Shown here piece after piece: positions 44,175-54,813 of a stretch of 64,000 nt of DNA (positions are counted from its first letter, which is position 1; every line of letters starts with the position of its first letter). A program made the position numbers and the translations under genes. A model generated the notes under the pieces. That model was given only the letters and a program-made list of their open reading frames with translations, had not been told where the DNA came from and searched no databases. Origin of the DNA: Rummeliibacillus suwonensis (GTDB lineage Bacteria > Bacillota > Bacilli > Bacillales_A > Planococcaceae). The stretch covers positions 1 to 64,000 of the forward strand of contig NZ_VCBL01000004.1 of NCBI RefSeq assembly GCF_007896435.1, in the 5' to 3' direction.

Positions 44175-45173
44175 TTACATACAAGCACTCTTATGCAATG
44201 GGGCTAGATCAATTTCAAATCCCATTTCTTCGAGCATTTTCTTATCTTCAACACCTGGTTGTCCATCTGTTGTAAGATAGTCGCCTAAGAAAATAGAATT
44301 TGCCGGGTACAAGCCTAATGGTTGTAGTGAGCCTAGGTTCACTTCGCGGCCACCAGAAACCCGTATTTCCTTTGTCGGATTGATAAAACGGAATAACGCT
44401 AATACTTTTAGACAATAACGAGGCGTTAGCTCATGTGTTCCTTCCAGCGGTGTCCCTTCAATAGCATTTAAAAAATTAACAGGAATCGAATCCGCATCTA
44501 GTGCTCGTAAACTTCTTGCCATATCAATAACATCCTGTTGTGTTTCCTTCATACCAACGATTACACCAGAACATGGTGAAATACCAGCTGCTTTTGCTTG
44601 TTTAACAGTTTGCACACGATCATCATATGTATGCGTTGTTGTAATGTTCTTATAGTTTCTAGCAGATGTGTTGATATTATGATTGTAGCGATCTACACCA
44701 GCCGATTTTAAACGTTCCGCTTGTTCAGGCTTCAAAATTCCTAAACACGCACAGATCGTCATATCCTTATGCTTGTCTTTAATCGTTTTTACTGAATTCA
44801 CAACAATATCGATTTCTCGATCGACCGGACCTCTTCCACTTGCAACAATACAATATGTGCCTACATTTAAGGAGGCTGCCCGATCTGCCCCAGCTACAAT
44901 TTCAGCTTGTTTCATCATTGGATATTTTTCAATCGGCGCTTTTGAAACAATGGACTGAGAGCAATAGCCACAGTTCTCTGGACACAACCCTGATTTCGTA
45001 TTAATAATCATGTTAAGCTTTACTTTGTTGCCAAAATAATGATGACGAATTTGATAGGAAGCATCTAATAGCTTCAATAAATCTACATCTGGACAATTTA
45101 AAATGTTGAACGCTTCTTCATCTGAAATTTGATAACCATTGATTACTTGATTTGCGACCTTTTCGTAATTCAT
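44175..45173 (-). CDS. bioB: Biotin synthase
   Basis: 332-residue radical SAM enzyme that inserts sulfur into dethiobiotin. The [4Fe-4S] motif Cys64-x3-Cys68-x2-Cys71 (CPENCGYC) and downstream YNHNINTS, GVIVGMKET and RVSGGREVNLG are the BioB blocks. It begins one base after the bioY stop, with GGTGGGG inside the end of bioY as SD, so it is co-translated with the biotin transporter. No other bio genes are present, suggesting salvage of biotin precursors or a split pathway. Confidence 0.95.
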   Translation of the reverse strand: MNYEKVANQVINGYQISDEEAFNILNCPDVDLLKLLDASYQIRHHYFGNKVKLNMIINTKSGLCPENCGYCSQSIVSKAPIEKYPMMKQAEIVAGADRAASLNVGTYCIVASGRGPVDREIDIVVNSVKTIKDKHKDMTICACLGILKPEQAERLKSAGVDRYNHNINTSARNYKNITTTHTYDDRVQTVKQAKAAGISPCSGVIVGMKETQQDVIDMARSLRALDADSIPVNFLNAIEGTPLEGTHELTPRYCLKVLALFRFINPTKEIRVSGGREVNLGSLQPLGLYPANSIFLGDYLTTDGQPGVEDKKMLEEMGFEIDLAPLHKSACM

Positions 45174-45174
45174 C

Positions 45175-45765
45175 TTAATGCCCCACCTTTATAATTTTTT
45201 GTAAGCGGTACCCAAATATGCCGGCAAATACAGCTAAAATAATATCCTTTGGAAGTGGTGGGATCATCCAAAGCCATGCCATTTTGTAAGTAAAACCTTC
45301 TGGTGCTGCTGCCCAAAGCTTATACGCATAATACATCCAGTTTGTACCAATCAAATAATTAATAGCTATTCCAACAAGTGCTGCAGTGATATACATTGTT
45401 TTTGTACGGCGATATTCAACCATTTTTCCTGCAACATAAGCGGAAAGAATAAATGTTACGATAAATCCAAATGTTGGGCTCAGAATAGACGAGAAACCAC
45501 CACTGAATTTTGCAAATACAGGCGCGCCTACTAGACCAAGAAGTGTATAAACAGTTATTGAAACAGCCCCTAAGCGGCTACCCAAAACTAGTCCTGCTAA
45601 AATGGCAAATAACGGTTGAAGTGTAATCGGCACCCCACCAACTACTAAAAACGGCGCGAAAGATGTAATATTCGCCCCAATCATCATTAAAGTTGCAAAC
45701 AAACCACAATAAACAATATCTAGTGTTGAAAATTTACTTTTTGTTCTAGAAACATTTGATGTCAT
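45175..45765 (-). CDS. bioY: Biotin ECF transporter S component
   Basis: About 196 residues with six hydrophobic helices. DIVYCGLFATLMMIGANI, GGVPITLQPLFAILAGLVLGSRLGA and GFIVTFILSAYVAGKM are BioY signatures. It binds biotin and works with shared EcfA/A'/T units. The start could be ATG 45777 (2 bases from GGAG) or ATG 45765; I use the second. First gene of a bioY-bioB operon with a BirA operator directly upstream. Confidence 0.92.
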   Translation of the reverse strand: MTSNVSRTKSKFSTLDIVYCGLFATLMMIGANITSFAPFLVVGGVPITLQPLFAILAGLVLGSRLGAVSITVYTLLGLVGAPVFAKFSGGFSSILSPTFGFIVTFILSAYVAGKMVEYRRTKTMYITAALVGIAINYLIGTNWMYYAYKLWAAAPEGFTYKMAWLWMIPPLPKDIILAVFAGIFGYRLQKIIKVGH

Positions 45766-45783
45766 TATATATCCCATTCTCCT

Positions 45784-45814
45784 TTGTTAACTTGTTTTAA
45801 TTATAGGTTAACAT
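45784..45814. promoter_or_regulatory. BirA operator with embedded -10
   Basis: TTGTTAAC-N15-GTTAACAT, the BirA inverted repeat. A minus-strand TATAAT lies between the arms, so biotin-charged BirA would block transcription of bioY-bioB. Confidence 0.92.
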
Positions 45815-45883
45815 ATTTTTGGGAAAATGGAACAAAATTTTTTAAATAAATAGAATCTAGATTTTTTATGGATTAAAAAAGCT

Positions 45884-45927
45884 AAAAAAACGACTAAAGC
45901 TGCTGTTTAGTAACTTTAATCGTTTTT
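45884..45927. terminator. Orphan hairpin upstream of bioY
   Basis: AAACGACTAAAG / CTTTAATCGTTT with flanking A and T runs. No gene clearly ends here. It may insulate the bio operon from read-through. Confidence 0.45.
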
Positions 45928-45954
45928 ACATTGTATTTTAAATTAATCATATAG

Positions 45955-46250
45955 GCTTGTTGATTATCTCATTTTATCTGCAAAAATATAGAGTATCATT
46001 GATTTTCGCTACGACTTGCTCATTTCCTGCGGGCGAACACTGAGCCGCTTGAGGCAACAGGACACTGGTCACGAAGTCGTTGCCACAGAACATGGCGTTC
46101 TCATTAAATCGTTCGTGCAGGATCTCTCATCTGCTCGCTTTTCCCGCTGGACATTGAATGGGCTTCACTGAGTGGTACCGCACGAAGGAAATGCTCATGC
46201 ATTTTCGAAAACTTAAACAAGTCTTCGCTGCAATCTATATAAATAGGGTT
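45955..46250 (-). repeat. Family B/A composite repeat
   Basis: TTGTTGATTATC end, then CATTTCCTGCGGGCGAACACTGAGC, GTTGCCACAGAACATGGCG, TCTCATCTGCTCGCTTTTCCCGC and CGCACGAAGGAAATGCTCATGCATTTTCG. It combines the termini and core of family B with central modules of family A. Confidence 0.6.
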
Positions 46251-46564
46251 AAAAATACAGCATTTTTAAAATTGTCACTAAATATTTGCCCTAATTTTTT
46301 GAATCAATATGGCTGTCAATCATACTCTCTATTCATATAAAAAGTCTTAAGACTTCCATGTGTATGATTTTGTGATTCTATGTACAAAACTTTTCAAGTA
46401 CAGAGTAATTGCTCATGAGAGTTCACTTACTATAAAAATTCGATGACAATATTCCTCTGATGTTTAGAACTCACCACCGAGAAAGTTGCCTAATATTTAA
46501 TCAAATAACATCCAAACTCTTTCTTACGATTAGTCAAGTATATTTCAGTAAATTCTTTTATGTT
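46251..46564. other. 3' flank of the IS110 element
   Basis: AT-rich, no gene seen. The right end of the IS110 element must lie in here, but such elements lack clear terminal inverted repeats and I cannot place it. Confidence 0.4.
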
Positions 46565-47809
46565 TTATGATTTCTGAGCTGGTAGTGCGGACTCATAATC
46601 GTAAAGTATGCCATGTGTCAATAGATGAAATGTCACTTTCAAAAACTTATTGATACATGCCACAATCGCGACCTTATGAGGCTTTCTCTGAGGTTGCGTT
46701 TTTAATTTGTAATAATAATCTACGAAATGGTTTGGTTTTCCTTTCGCCATAAGCATTGTACAAATCATAAAGTATAATATCTTTCGTAACTTTTTATTTC
46801 CTCGTCTATTAATACGGTCTTGGTACTGTGTATGACCAGATTGATAATGCATAATATCAATCCCTGCGTAGGCGTTGATCTGTTTCGCGTTTTTAAAGCG
46901 ACGAATATCACCTAATTCTCCGATTAATCGGCATGCCGTTGTATCACCAATGCCTGGAATAGAGCGTAATACTGTATATTCTTTTCTTTCTTCAGACATT
47001 ACCGCCATTTGTTTCACCAGCTGGTCCTTTTTCTCCATTAAATCTGCAATACGTCGTGCATAATCACGCACTTGATGACAACGAATAGCTGATGGTGCAA
47101 TCGCTGGATAAGAATTCTCCGCAACTTCTAATAACTCGAATGCTTTTTTCTTTGCACGCTCTAGTGATAGATTTTTACGTATATTACTTTTTAAACGATT
47201 TTTAATGACCGTCTTGGAATGTTCTTTTAGAAGTGCAGGATGCGGATATAACTGTACCAAATTTAAAAATAGGGCTGAACTTGGTGTAATATGGCGTTCT
47301 AATTCTGGAAACGATAGTTGTAAAATTGCGTGCATTCGACTACGTAAAAGAATGATTTACTCATCAATTTCATCATAATAACGTGTAATGGCACGCATCT
47401 GTTCATAATATTCCTCTTGTACATACGTCGTTTTACGATCATTTTTAAAATGCGTTTTCGCAAGTTCATGTGCATCACTGATGTCTGTTTTGTGGCGACG
47501 CATTGAAGCCATTTGTATGTTCGCTTCAAGTGGATTCATACGGCAGTATGTATAACCGTAATCACATAGAAATTTTTCAATTGGTTCTGAATAGACACCA
47601 GTTGCCTCAAATACGATTTCAGGGGCTTGTCCATCAAGAGCCGTTATTTCTTCAATTTTTTGGTATAGCTGCTGAAAATCAATACGAGTATGAAACAACT
47701 CACCTTCAAATTCACATTGTTTATAGCCATTATAAATGGCAATTGTACTTTTTCCTTTACTGACATCGAGTGCAATAATGTGATTCATCATTTTCTCCTT
47801 TTTAGCCAA
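46565..47809 (-). pseudogene. IS110-family transposase with one in-frame stop
   Basis: Read through, this is a 414-residue IS110 recombinase. The N-terminal RuvC-like DEDD part has LDVSKG, IVFEATGVY and HKTDISDAHELAK. The C-terminal transposase_20 part has LRSIPGIGDTTACRLIGELGDIRRF and YAGIDIMHYQSGHTQYQDRINRRGNKKLRKI. A single TAA at 47357-47359 separates them; codons after it (IILLRSRMHAILQL) continue in the same frame, and CAA to TAA would explain it. Otherwise the gene looks intact, so inactivation is recent, or the stop is suppressed or a sequencing error. Confidence 0.88.
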
Positions 47810-47814
47810 TTATA

Positions 47815-47960
47815 GAAGTCTTCACAGTTCCTTATGGATTCCATTTTCTTATTACATGATCTCTTGGACCCAACATACTAAATTGATTTACATAAGGGTG
47901 TGAAGTCAGCCGGTTTTTGATACGGATTCATGATCCCAGGTCGGCTTTTCTTCACTTCTA
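47815..47960 (-). ncRNA. Candidate IS110 bridge RNA
   Basis: The non-coding 5' end of the IS110 element on the minus strand folds into a long stem GTGAAG..AGCCG / CGGCT..CTTCAC with a large asymmetric internal loop, followed by a second partly paired loop up to the transposase SD. IS110-group elements are known to encode a two-loop bridge RNA in this position. Borders and loops here are inferred. Confidence 0.45.
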
Positions 47961-47966
47961 CTATAA

Positions 47967-48003
47967 AAAAATAGTAGCACAAACCATGGCCTCGGTTTGT
48001 ACT
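47967..48003. repeat. Hairpin at the outer edge of the IS110 element
   Basis: AGTAGCACAAACC / GGTTTGTACTACT stem with one mismatch. It could be the terminator of the gene at 48045 (minus strand) or a structural part of the element end. Confidence 0.55.
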
Positions 48004-48044
48004 ACTAATGTTAGTATGTTTTAAATCACATAAAGGTTTTTATT

Positions 48045-48470
48045 TCACTCTAATTTCACTTTATCCATATATGTTTTTCCCTTATTATCTTCCCATGTAA
48101 TTGTCACATAATAAATATGATTCTTTTTCGGAGCACTTCCTAAATATAAATCAGGATATGAAAATGGATGCAAAGAATATACAGTCCCATCAATATCTTT
48201 CCCACTATAAAATTCCGTTTGTTCTGACAATTTTTTATGATCCTCTAAAAATACAATTTTTTTTACATTTACTTTTTTCTTATTTTTTTGTTCTACAGCC
48301 ACTTTCCATCCCATAGCGCCATCAGATTCTTTATATTTTTTATAAGTCACTCTCCAAATGTCATTTTTCGAAGTGCCTTCGAGACTAGGGGTTGAGTAAC
48401 TTAAATAAATAAATACTGCAAAAACTGCTAATACTATTAAAATAATATATGAATTTTTCATTTTTTTCAT
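48045..48470 (-). CDS. Hypothetical membrane-anchored or secreted protein
   Basis: 141 residues. One N-terminal hydrophobic helix (about 7-26, YIILIVLAVFAVFIYL) precedes a lysine-rich extracytoplasmic domain with strands (DIWRVTYKKYKESDGAMGWKV, KKVNVKKIVFLEDHKKL, HIYYVTITWEDNKGKTYMDKVKLE). No lipobox. SD AGAAGG before the ATG. Not recognised; the fold looks immunoglobulin-like. Located between the IS110 element and an amidase-domain gene. Confidence 0.65.
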   Translation of the reverse strand: MKKMKNSYIILIVLAVFAVFIYLSYSTPSLEGTSKNDIWRVTYKKYKESDGAMGWKVAVEQKNKKKVNVKKIVFLEDHKKLSEQTEFYSGKDIDGTVYSLHPFSYPDLYLGSAPKKNHIYYVTITWEDNKGKTYMDKVKLE

Positions 48471-48640
48471 ATTATACCTTCTTTCATTATATACGGTAAT
48501 TCGTGAAAAACATGTTAATACATTATATAATAATAGCGAAATTTATGAATAAAGTACACTATTAAAAATGCTTATGTATTTTTAGAGAATTATTAAGTAA
48601 GTGTAGAATTCTTCTACACCTACTTTTTAAATTAACTACA

Positions 48641-49729
48641 TTAAAATTTAATAACTCTATACTTTACCCAAGCCTTACTTATATTCTTAAAGTTTCTTTT
48701 CAAGTAATTATCAGTATGACCTGACAAATAAAGAGTGCCATCGGCTTTATCATATACAAACATTGTATGAGAATAACGAGTATAACCCTCTTTTTTGAAT
48801 TGAATCATATCTCCTTCATCAGCATAGCTAATAAGAGTCGATTTACTTGTACTAGATTTAGTTGATTGTTTTTGACTCCAATATGCGTAAAAATCAGAAA
48901 CAACAGACCAGGATGTTGATCTTGCATTAAGTAACGTACCAACACGCGAAATTTGCGTATAATACCAATAATCAGTATCATGATTTAGAACATTATTTAT
49001 AGTGCTTGGCTTTTTCATGCTTTTACCACCAGCTCTTAGAATTTGAGAGGTAAAGTTAGTACAATCATTAGAATATTTTTCATAAGATGAATTCCTACCA
49101 TCATACCACTTTTTTGCGTAAGCCTTTGCTTTACTAACACTATAAGTACTAGCTAATGTGATCAATCTATTTGTTTTGTTCTCATTTTCCCCAGTCTCAT
49201 CATTAGCAATTTCATGTTCTATTTCTCCAATTGTTTTTTGCTTTTGAATATTCAGTCTTTCATTAAAGTCTTTTTTTTCATCATCAATTGCTATATCTGC
49301 AAAAACATCAGAATTTAATGTATTTCTTAGAGAGGGTTTAATGAGATTATCTAAAATCTCATTATCAATAGTACCAATTGTTGTTTCATAAGCATATACA
49401 TATTCAGATATGTAAGCCGTAATCACATCGTAATGAGGAGTATTTAATAAATCCTCATCGATATCATCGGAATAAAATTGCGTTATTGCATAATCTGTAA
49501 ATTCTTTTGAACCAACTTCAAAGTTTATATTTTTACTTTTTAAAAAGTTTACAAATAATGACTCAGCCTCTTTAAGAGTATAATCATTTCTCTCTTTAGC
49601 ATTCAATTCATTTGTCAATTCCTGCACTGTTACACTTTTACTTTTTGCTTTTGCCTGAGTACTAAATATCGGTGTAATTCCTGATAATGCGACAGAAAAA
49701 GCTAGTGCTGTACATATAATTTTCTTCAT
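48641..49729 (-). CDS. Secreted amidase-domain protein (amidase_6 type)
   Basis: 362 residues: signal peptide ending near QAKA-28, an acidic helical middle (about 33-190), and a C-terminal papain-like domain. The latter has YAKKWYDGRNSSYEKYSNDCTNFTSQILRAGG (Cys223), DEGDMIQF and YSHTMFVYD (His321). This order is that of the amidase_6 family of wall or spore-associated hydrolases in Bacillales. Substrate unknown. SD GGGAG; appears monocistronic. Confidence 0.82.
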   Translation of the reverse strand: MKKIICTALAFSVALSGITPIFSTQAKAKSKSVTVQELTNELNAKERNDYTLKEAESLFVNFLKSKNINFEVGSKEFTDYAITQFYSDDIDEDLLNTPHYDVITAYISEYVYAYETTIGTIDNEILDNLIKPSLRNTLNSDVFADIAIDDEKKDFNERLNIQKQKTIGEIEHEIANDETGENENKTNRLITLASTYSVSKAKAYAKKWYDGRNSSYEKYSNDCTNFTSQILRAGGKSMKKPSTINNVLNHDTDYWYYTQISRVGTLLNARSTSWSVVSDFYAYWSQKQSTKSSTSKSTLISYADEGDMIQFKKEGYTRYSHTMFVYDKADGTLYLSGHTDNYLKRNFKNISKAWVKYRVIKF

Positions 49730-50423
49730 TAACTATTTCTCTCCCTTTTCTTTATAATTTTTTCCTTTTACAATGCCTCCCTCCATTAAAATTTTATACA
49801 AAAAAATACATAAATTAAAGTATTGAATACAAATGGATATAAAAGTATAATTATAGTGATTTTATTTTTATGGTAATTTTTATTTATAAAAACCATTTTT
49901 TATAAAAATAAGCAATATAAAAATACTTTTTAATTATTGAGTTTTAATTTTGCAAGTGAATTTTGCTTTTAAAGAAATCCATTTTGTTAATGTAATCAGT
50001 AATAATCTTTTCTATTAAAATAATCACTATTAATTTCTTCCGTGATTCCTTCTTTAATTACTATAAGACAAGAAATAGTGTAATCATATTACATATTTGA
50101 TAACCATAATAAAAAGCCCTACCATTCTAAGTATGACTAGCTTAAACAAAATTACCAATAATGTAATCACAATACTATCATACCTAATATATCCTAAAAT
50201 GTTGTATAAAGAAAAAAATCATCAATAGGGATTTTCTGCATCTCGCTGGGCATTAGTGGGATCAGTCAAGCTTTTTCAAATAACTGATTTTATCTATTTA
50301 TCCCTTTTGCTTTTTACTTGTGGCTTGATGTCGAAGATCGTTCATGCGGGATAAAATAAAATGTTCCATTACATTTGAAACGCTTGTGCTTAAATAACAA
50401 ATGACCATATTAGTTTTAAGAAA
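49730..50423. other. Long AT-rich gap with a decayed family C repeat
   Basis: No gene is supported. 50222-50362 keeps the order of family C (AGGGATTTTCTGCATCTCGC, central GATCAGTCAAGCTTTTTC, terminal CATGCGGGATAAAA). The remainder, 49730-50220, is extremely AT-rich and shows no structure I can name. Confidence 0.5.
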
Positions 50424-50465
50424 TAAAAAAAGAACTAGCTCTTGAATATTGGAGCTGGTTCTTTT
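50424..50465 (-). terminator. Terminator of mccA-mccB
   Basis: AAAAGAACCAGCTC / GAGCTAGTTCTTTTT on the minus strand, 6 bases past the mccB stop. Confidence 0.85.
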
Positions 50466-50470
50466 CTATT

Positions 50471-52533
<2,063 letters not shown>

Positions 52534-52577
52534 ATTTTTCCCCTCTTAAATGTATCCAATTTAACAAAATTAGATTT

Positions 52578-52621
52578 ACTACCTACATAACCATATTACT
52601 TCTATTATTTTAGTAGGTTTT
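52578..52621. promoter_or_regulatory. ACTACCTAC / TAGTAGGT inverted motif upstream of mccA
   Basis: ACTACCTAC at 52578-52586 and TAGTAGGT at 52611-52618, about 45-85 bases before mccA. AGTAGGT-like sites recur ahead of the ssu operon (56818) and, as CATAGGT, ahead of the flavoprotein gene (59620-59637). Confidence 0.45.
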
Positions 52622-52675
52622 GAAGCATAATGCAATAGAGAACTAGTTTTAGAATATGCCACAGGCGTAAAAAAG

Positions 52676-52880
52676 GTGAAATATACATCATTCTTTAGGC
52701 GTCGATTATTGAAGGCTGTCGATCATAATTGTTGTCCTCAACTGATTGCCCCTACAGATGGCTCGTTTTTCCCACGAGCGAACGCCGGGTACTCTCAACA
52801 CCACATGCTCCATGCAGGGTTGGAGGAGATTGAGGTCAAACCCGCGGAAAGCGCCTTCTGAAGCAGAACAACCAAATCTA
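52676..52880 (+). repeat. Family A repeat, strongly diverged
   Basis: GAGGAGATTGAGGTCAAACCCGCGGAAAGCGCCTTCTGAAGC-like text (52822-52863) matches the family A right half, followed by an AT-rich tail. The left half is barely recognisable. Confidence 0.55.
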
Positions 52881-52917
52881 AATATTCAAGTATATATGGA
52901 AAATAGTCTAAATTCTG

Positions 52918-53066
52918 CGGGATAAAATCAAGTCACTCGAATTTTTATCCCGCTTTAACGGGCCAACAAGATGTTGGTCACTCAGGTGTTGCCACAGGAC
53001 GTGGCGCCTTTAACCTGAGTTCCTCTACTTCAGTGGGGGATGAAGAAAACCCCCACTGATGGAGTT
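52918..53066 (-). repeat. Family C repeat with internal deletion
   Basis: Very well conserved left part on the minus strand (TCAGTGGGGG hairpin, ACTCAGGT, GCGCCACGTCCTGTGGC), joined directly to the right end CCCGTTAAAGCGGGATA. Two internal hairpins are missing. It begins six bases past the resA-like stop, so it sits in the 3' end of the ssu operon transcript. Confidence 0.75.
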
Positions 53067-53071
53067 TCACT

Positions 53072-53623
53072 TTATTTTGCTTTTATTCGTTCCATATACT
53101 TTCGAATATCTTTTTCTGTCATTTCGCCGTCTATTTTGTCTATGATTACACCATCTTTATTTACTAAAAAAGTTTTTGGCAAATTGATGATTTGATATGA
53201 ATCAAGTACATCTCCATCATCCAATAAAATAGGGAAACTTACATTTTTATCAGCCAGAAACTGATTGACAATCAGCATCGGTTCTCCCGCGTCGATCGCA
53301 AGGACTTCAACTCCTTGGTCTTTATAATCCTTGTATGCACTTTCTAAATAGGGCATTTCCTTTTTACAAGGTGGACAATAAGTCGCCCAAAAGTTGATGA
53401 GTACACCTTTTCCTTTATAATCCGCAAGCTTATGCTCAACACCATCTAAATCGCTCAATGAAAATGGAGGGGCTTTTGGTCCATCAGCCGCTGTTTGAGT
53501 AGCTTGTTGCTTTATAAATATTTCATTATACAGGACATAACCAACTGCCACTAATAAGATGAAAGCAATAACACCTCTTAAAATTTTACGGTTCTTTGCT
53601 TTATGCTCTTTTGTTTTAGCCAT
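53072..53623 (-). CDS. ResA/TlpA-like thiol-disulfide oxidoreductase
   Basis: About 183 residues. One N-terminal membrane anchor (about 14-35), then an extracytoplasmic thioredoxin fold: APPFSLSDLDGVEHKLADYKGKGVLINFWATYCPPC with the CPPC pair at Cys83 and Cys86, and cis-Pro in INLPKTFLV. It transfers electrons to thiols outside the membrane. ATG 53623 has GAGGTG six bases upstream; the GTG at 53632 is less likely. Last gene of the ssu operon, 10 bases after the YtkA-like gene. Confidence 0.87.
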   Translation of the reverse strand: MAKTKEHKAKNRKILRGVIAFILLVAVGYVLYNEIFIKQQATQTAADGPKAPPFSLSDLDGVEHKLADYKGKGVLINFWATYCPPCKKEMPYLESAYKDYKDQGVEVLAIDAGEPMLIVNQFLADKNVSFPILLDDGDVLDSYQIINLPKTFLVNKDGVIIDKIDGEMTEKDIRKYMERIKAK

Positions 53624-53633
53624 CAGCTTCACC

Positions 53634-54029
53634 TCATTCGCCTACGTTCAATGTTAGAAAAGGCATCTCATAGTGATCTTTATAGTTAATGTGAGCAGTG
53701 ATAATCTGTTCGCCCTTCGATGAAAACATCAGTTCCAATGAATACTTGCCGTTTCCTTTATACGTTGGCTCAGCCGTCCCTACTGATACGCCATTTTCGA
53801 TAATCTCAAATTCTACAGTTGTATCTTTATGGATATCCTTTTTAGCCTTTATTTCTGCTGTTGCGATAAAAGGTTCATTGACTTTTATATTCTTTTTATT
53901 GCTGTACATCTTCGTATCTAAAATAACAATAGAATCCGCTGACGATTGCTGCTTCTGACACCCTACTAGTAAAATGAACAAACTCAGCAAAATCAGCCAT
54001 TTTGTGATTTTTCTCCGCTTCAATTGCAT
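53634..54029 (-). CDS. YtkA-like domain lipoprotein
   Basis: 131 residues; signal with lipobox LVGC (Cys24), then an immunoglobulin-like FixH/YtkA domain (KKNIKVNEPFIATAEIKAKKD, VEFEIIENGVSVGTAEPTYKGNGKYSLELMFSSKGEQIITAHI). YtkA-like proteins are secreted or membrane-tethered and sometimes associated with copper or cytochrome assembly; the role is not established. It lies between the permease gene and the ResA-like gene, 10 bases from each. Confidence 0.78.
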   Translation of the reverse strand: MQLKRRKITKWLILLSLFILLVGCQKQQSSADSIVILDTKMYSNKKNIKVNEPFIATAEIKAKKDIHKDTTVEFEIIENGVSVGTAEPTYKGNGKYSLELMFSSKGEQIITAHINYKDHYEMPFLTLNVGE

Positions 54030-54039
54030 CTAGTTTCCA

Positions 54040-54801
54040 TCACTCACTTTTAAGGTTCATCCAAAATAGAATGCGTTTTTTTATTTTTTCGAAAGCAACA
54101 ATAATCGCTAAAATAATGATACTGTTAAAAATAATCCCCGCCAATACATAGTCATATTGCGAAAAGTCTGTATAGTATTGAACAAAATGCCCCATGCCTG
54201 ATTGAGCACCAAACATTTCTGCCATCATAAGAACAATAAATGACAGTATTAAAGCTGTTCCCGTTCCACTTAAAATATAAGGTGCGCTTGCAGGTAAAAC
54301 GACTTTGAAGATAAAGTCTTTTCCCTTAATCCCCAATGTTTTCGTATTATCCCAATAATGATTATCGATGAGTGCAATACCTTGGATAGTACCAAGAAAA
54401 ATAGGCCAAAATGCACCAATAAACAAGATAAAAATAGATGCAAGCTTAAACGTTGGTAATAACGCAATTGCATATGGGATAAATAAAGTTGGTGGTAATG
54501 GACTAAATGTATGAAAAAAGGGTGATAAAATTTCCCTGGATTTTTGGTGGAGGCCAAAGAACAGCCCTCCACCGATCCCTAATACTAATGAAAGGAAAAT
54601 TGCTGGAACCAATAAACCCATTGAACTAACAAACCCTTTTAGTAAATCTGGAAACCCTTTTACAAACGCATCAATAATTTTAGATACTGGGGGAAATATT
54701 ACTGGATTTACCCAACTGGTAAAGGATGTAATATAAACCCAAATGCCTACTAACCCAACTGCTATGAAGAAAGTAATTGAATATTGTTTTAGTTTTAACA
54801 T
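54040..54801 (-). CDS. ssuC: SsuC/TauC-type ABC transporter permease
   Basis: About 253 residues with six membrane helices and the EAA-type cytoplasmic loop around NTKTLGIKGKDFIFKVVLPASAPYILSG. PPVSKIIDAFVKGFP and LVLGIGGGLFFGLH are usual for the aliphatic sulfonate / taurine / nitrate family. ATG 54801 has GAGGG five bases upstream; ATG 54813 abuts the previous stop and has no SD. Partner of the adjacent ATPase and lipoprotein. Confidence 0.85.
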   Translation of the reverse strand: MLKLKQYSITFFIAVGLVGIWVYITSFTSWVNPVIFPPVSKIIDAFVKGFPDLLKGFVSSMGLLVPAIFLSLVLGIGGGLFFGLHQKSREILSPFFHTFSPLPPTLFIPYAIALLPTFKLASIFILFIGAFWPIFLGTIQGIALIDNHYWDNTKTLGIKGKDFIFKVVLPASAPYILSGTGTALILSFIVLMMAEMFGAQSGMGHFVQYYTDFSQYDYVLAGIIFNSIIILAIIVAFEKIKKRILFWMNLKSE

Positions 54802-54813
54802 AAAATCCCTCAT

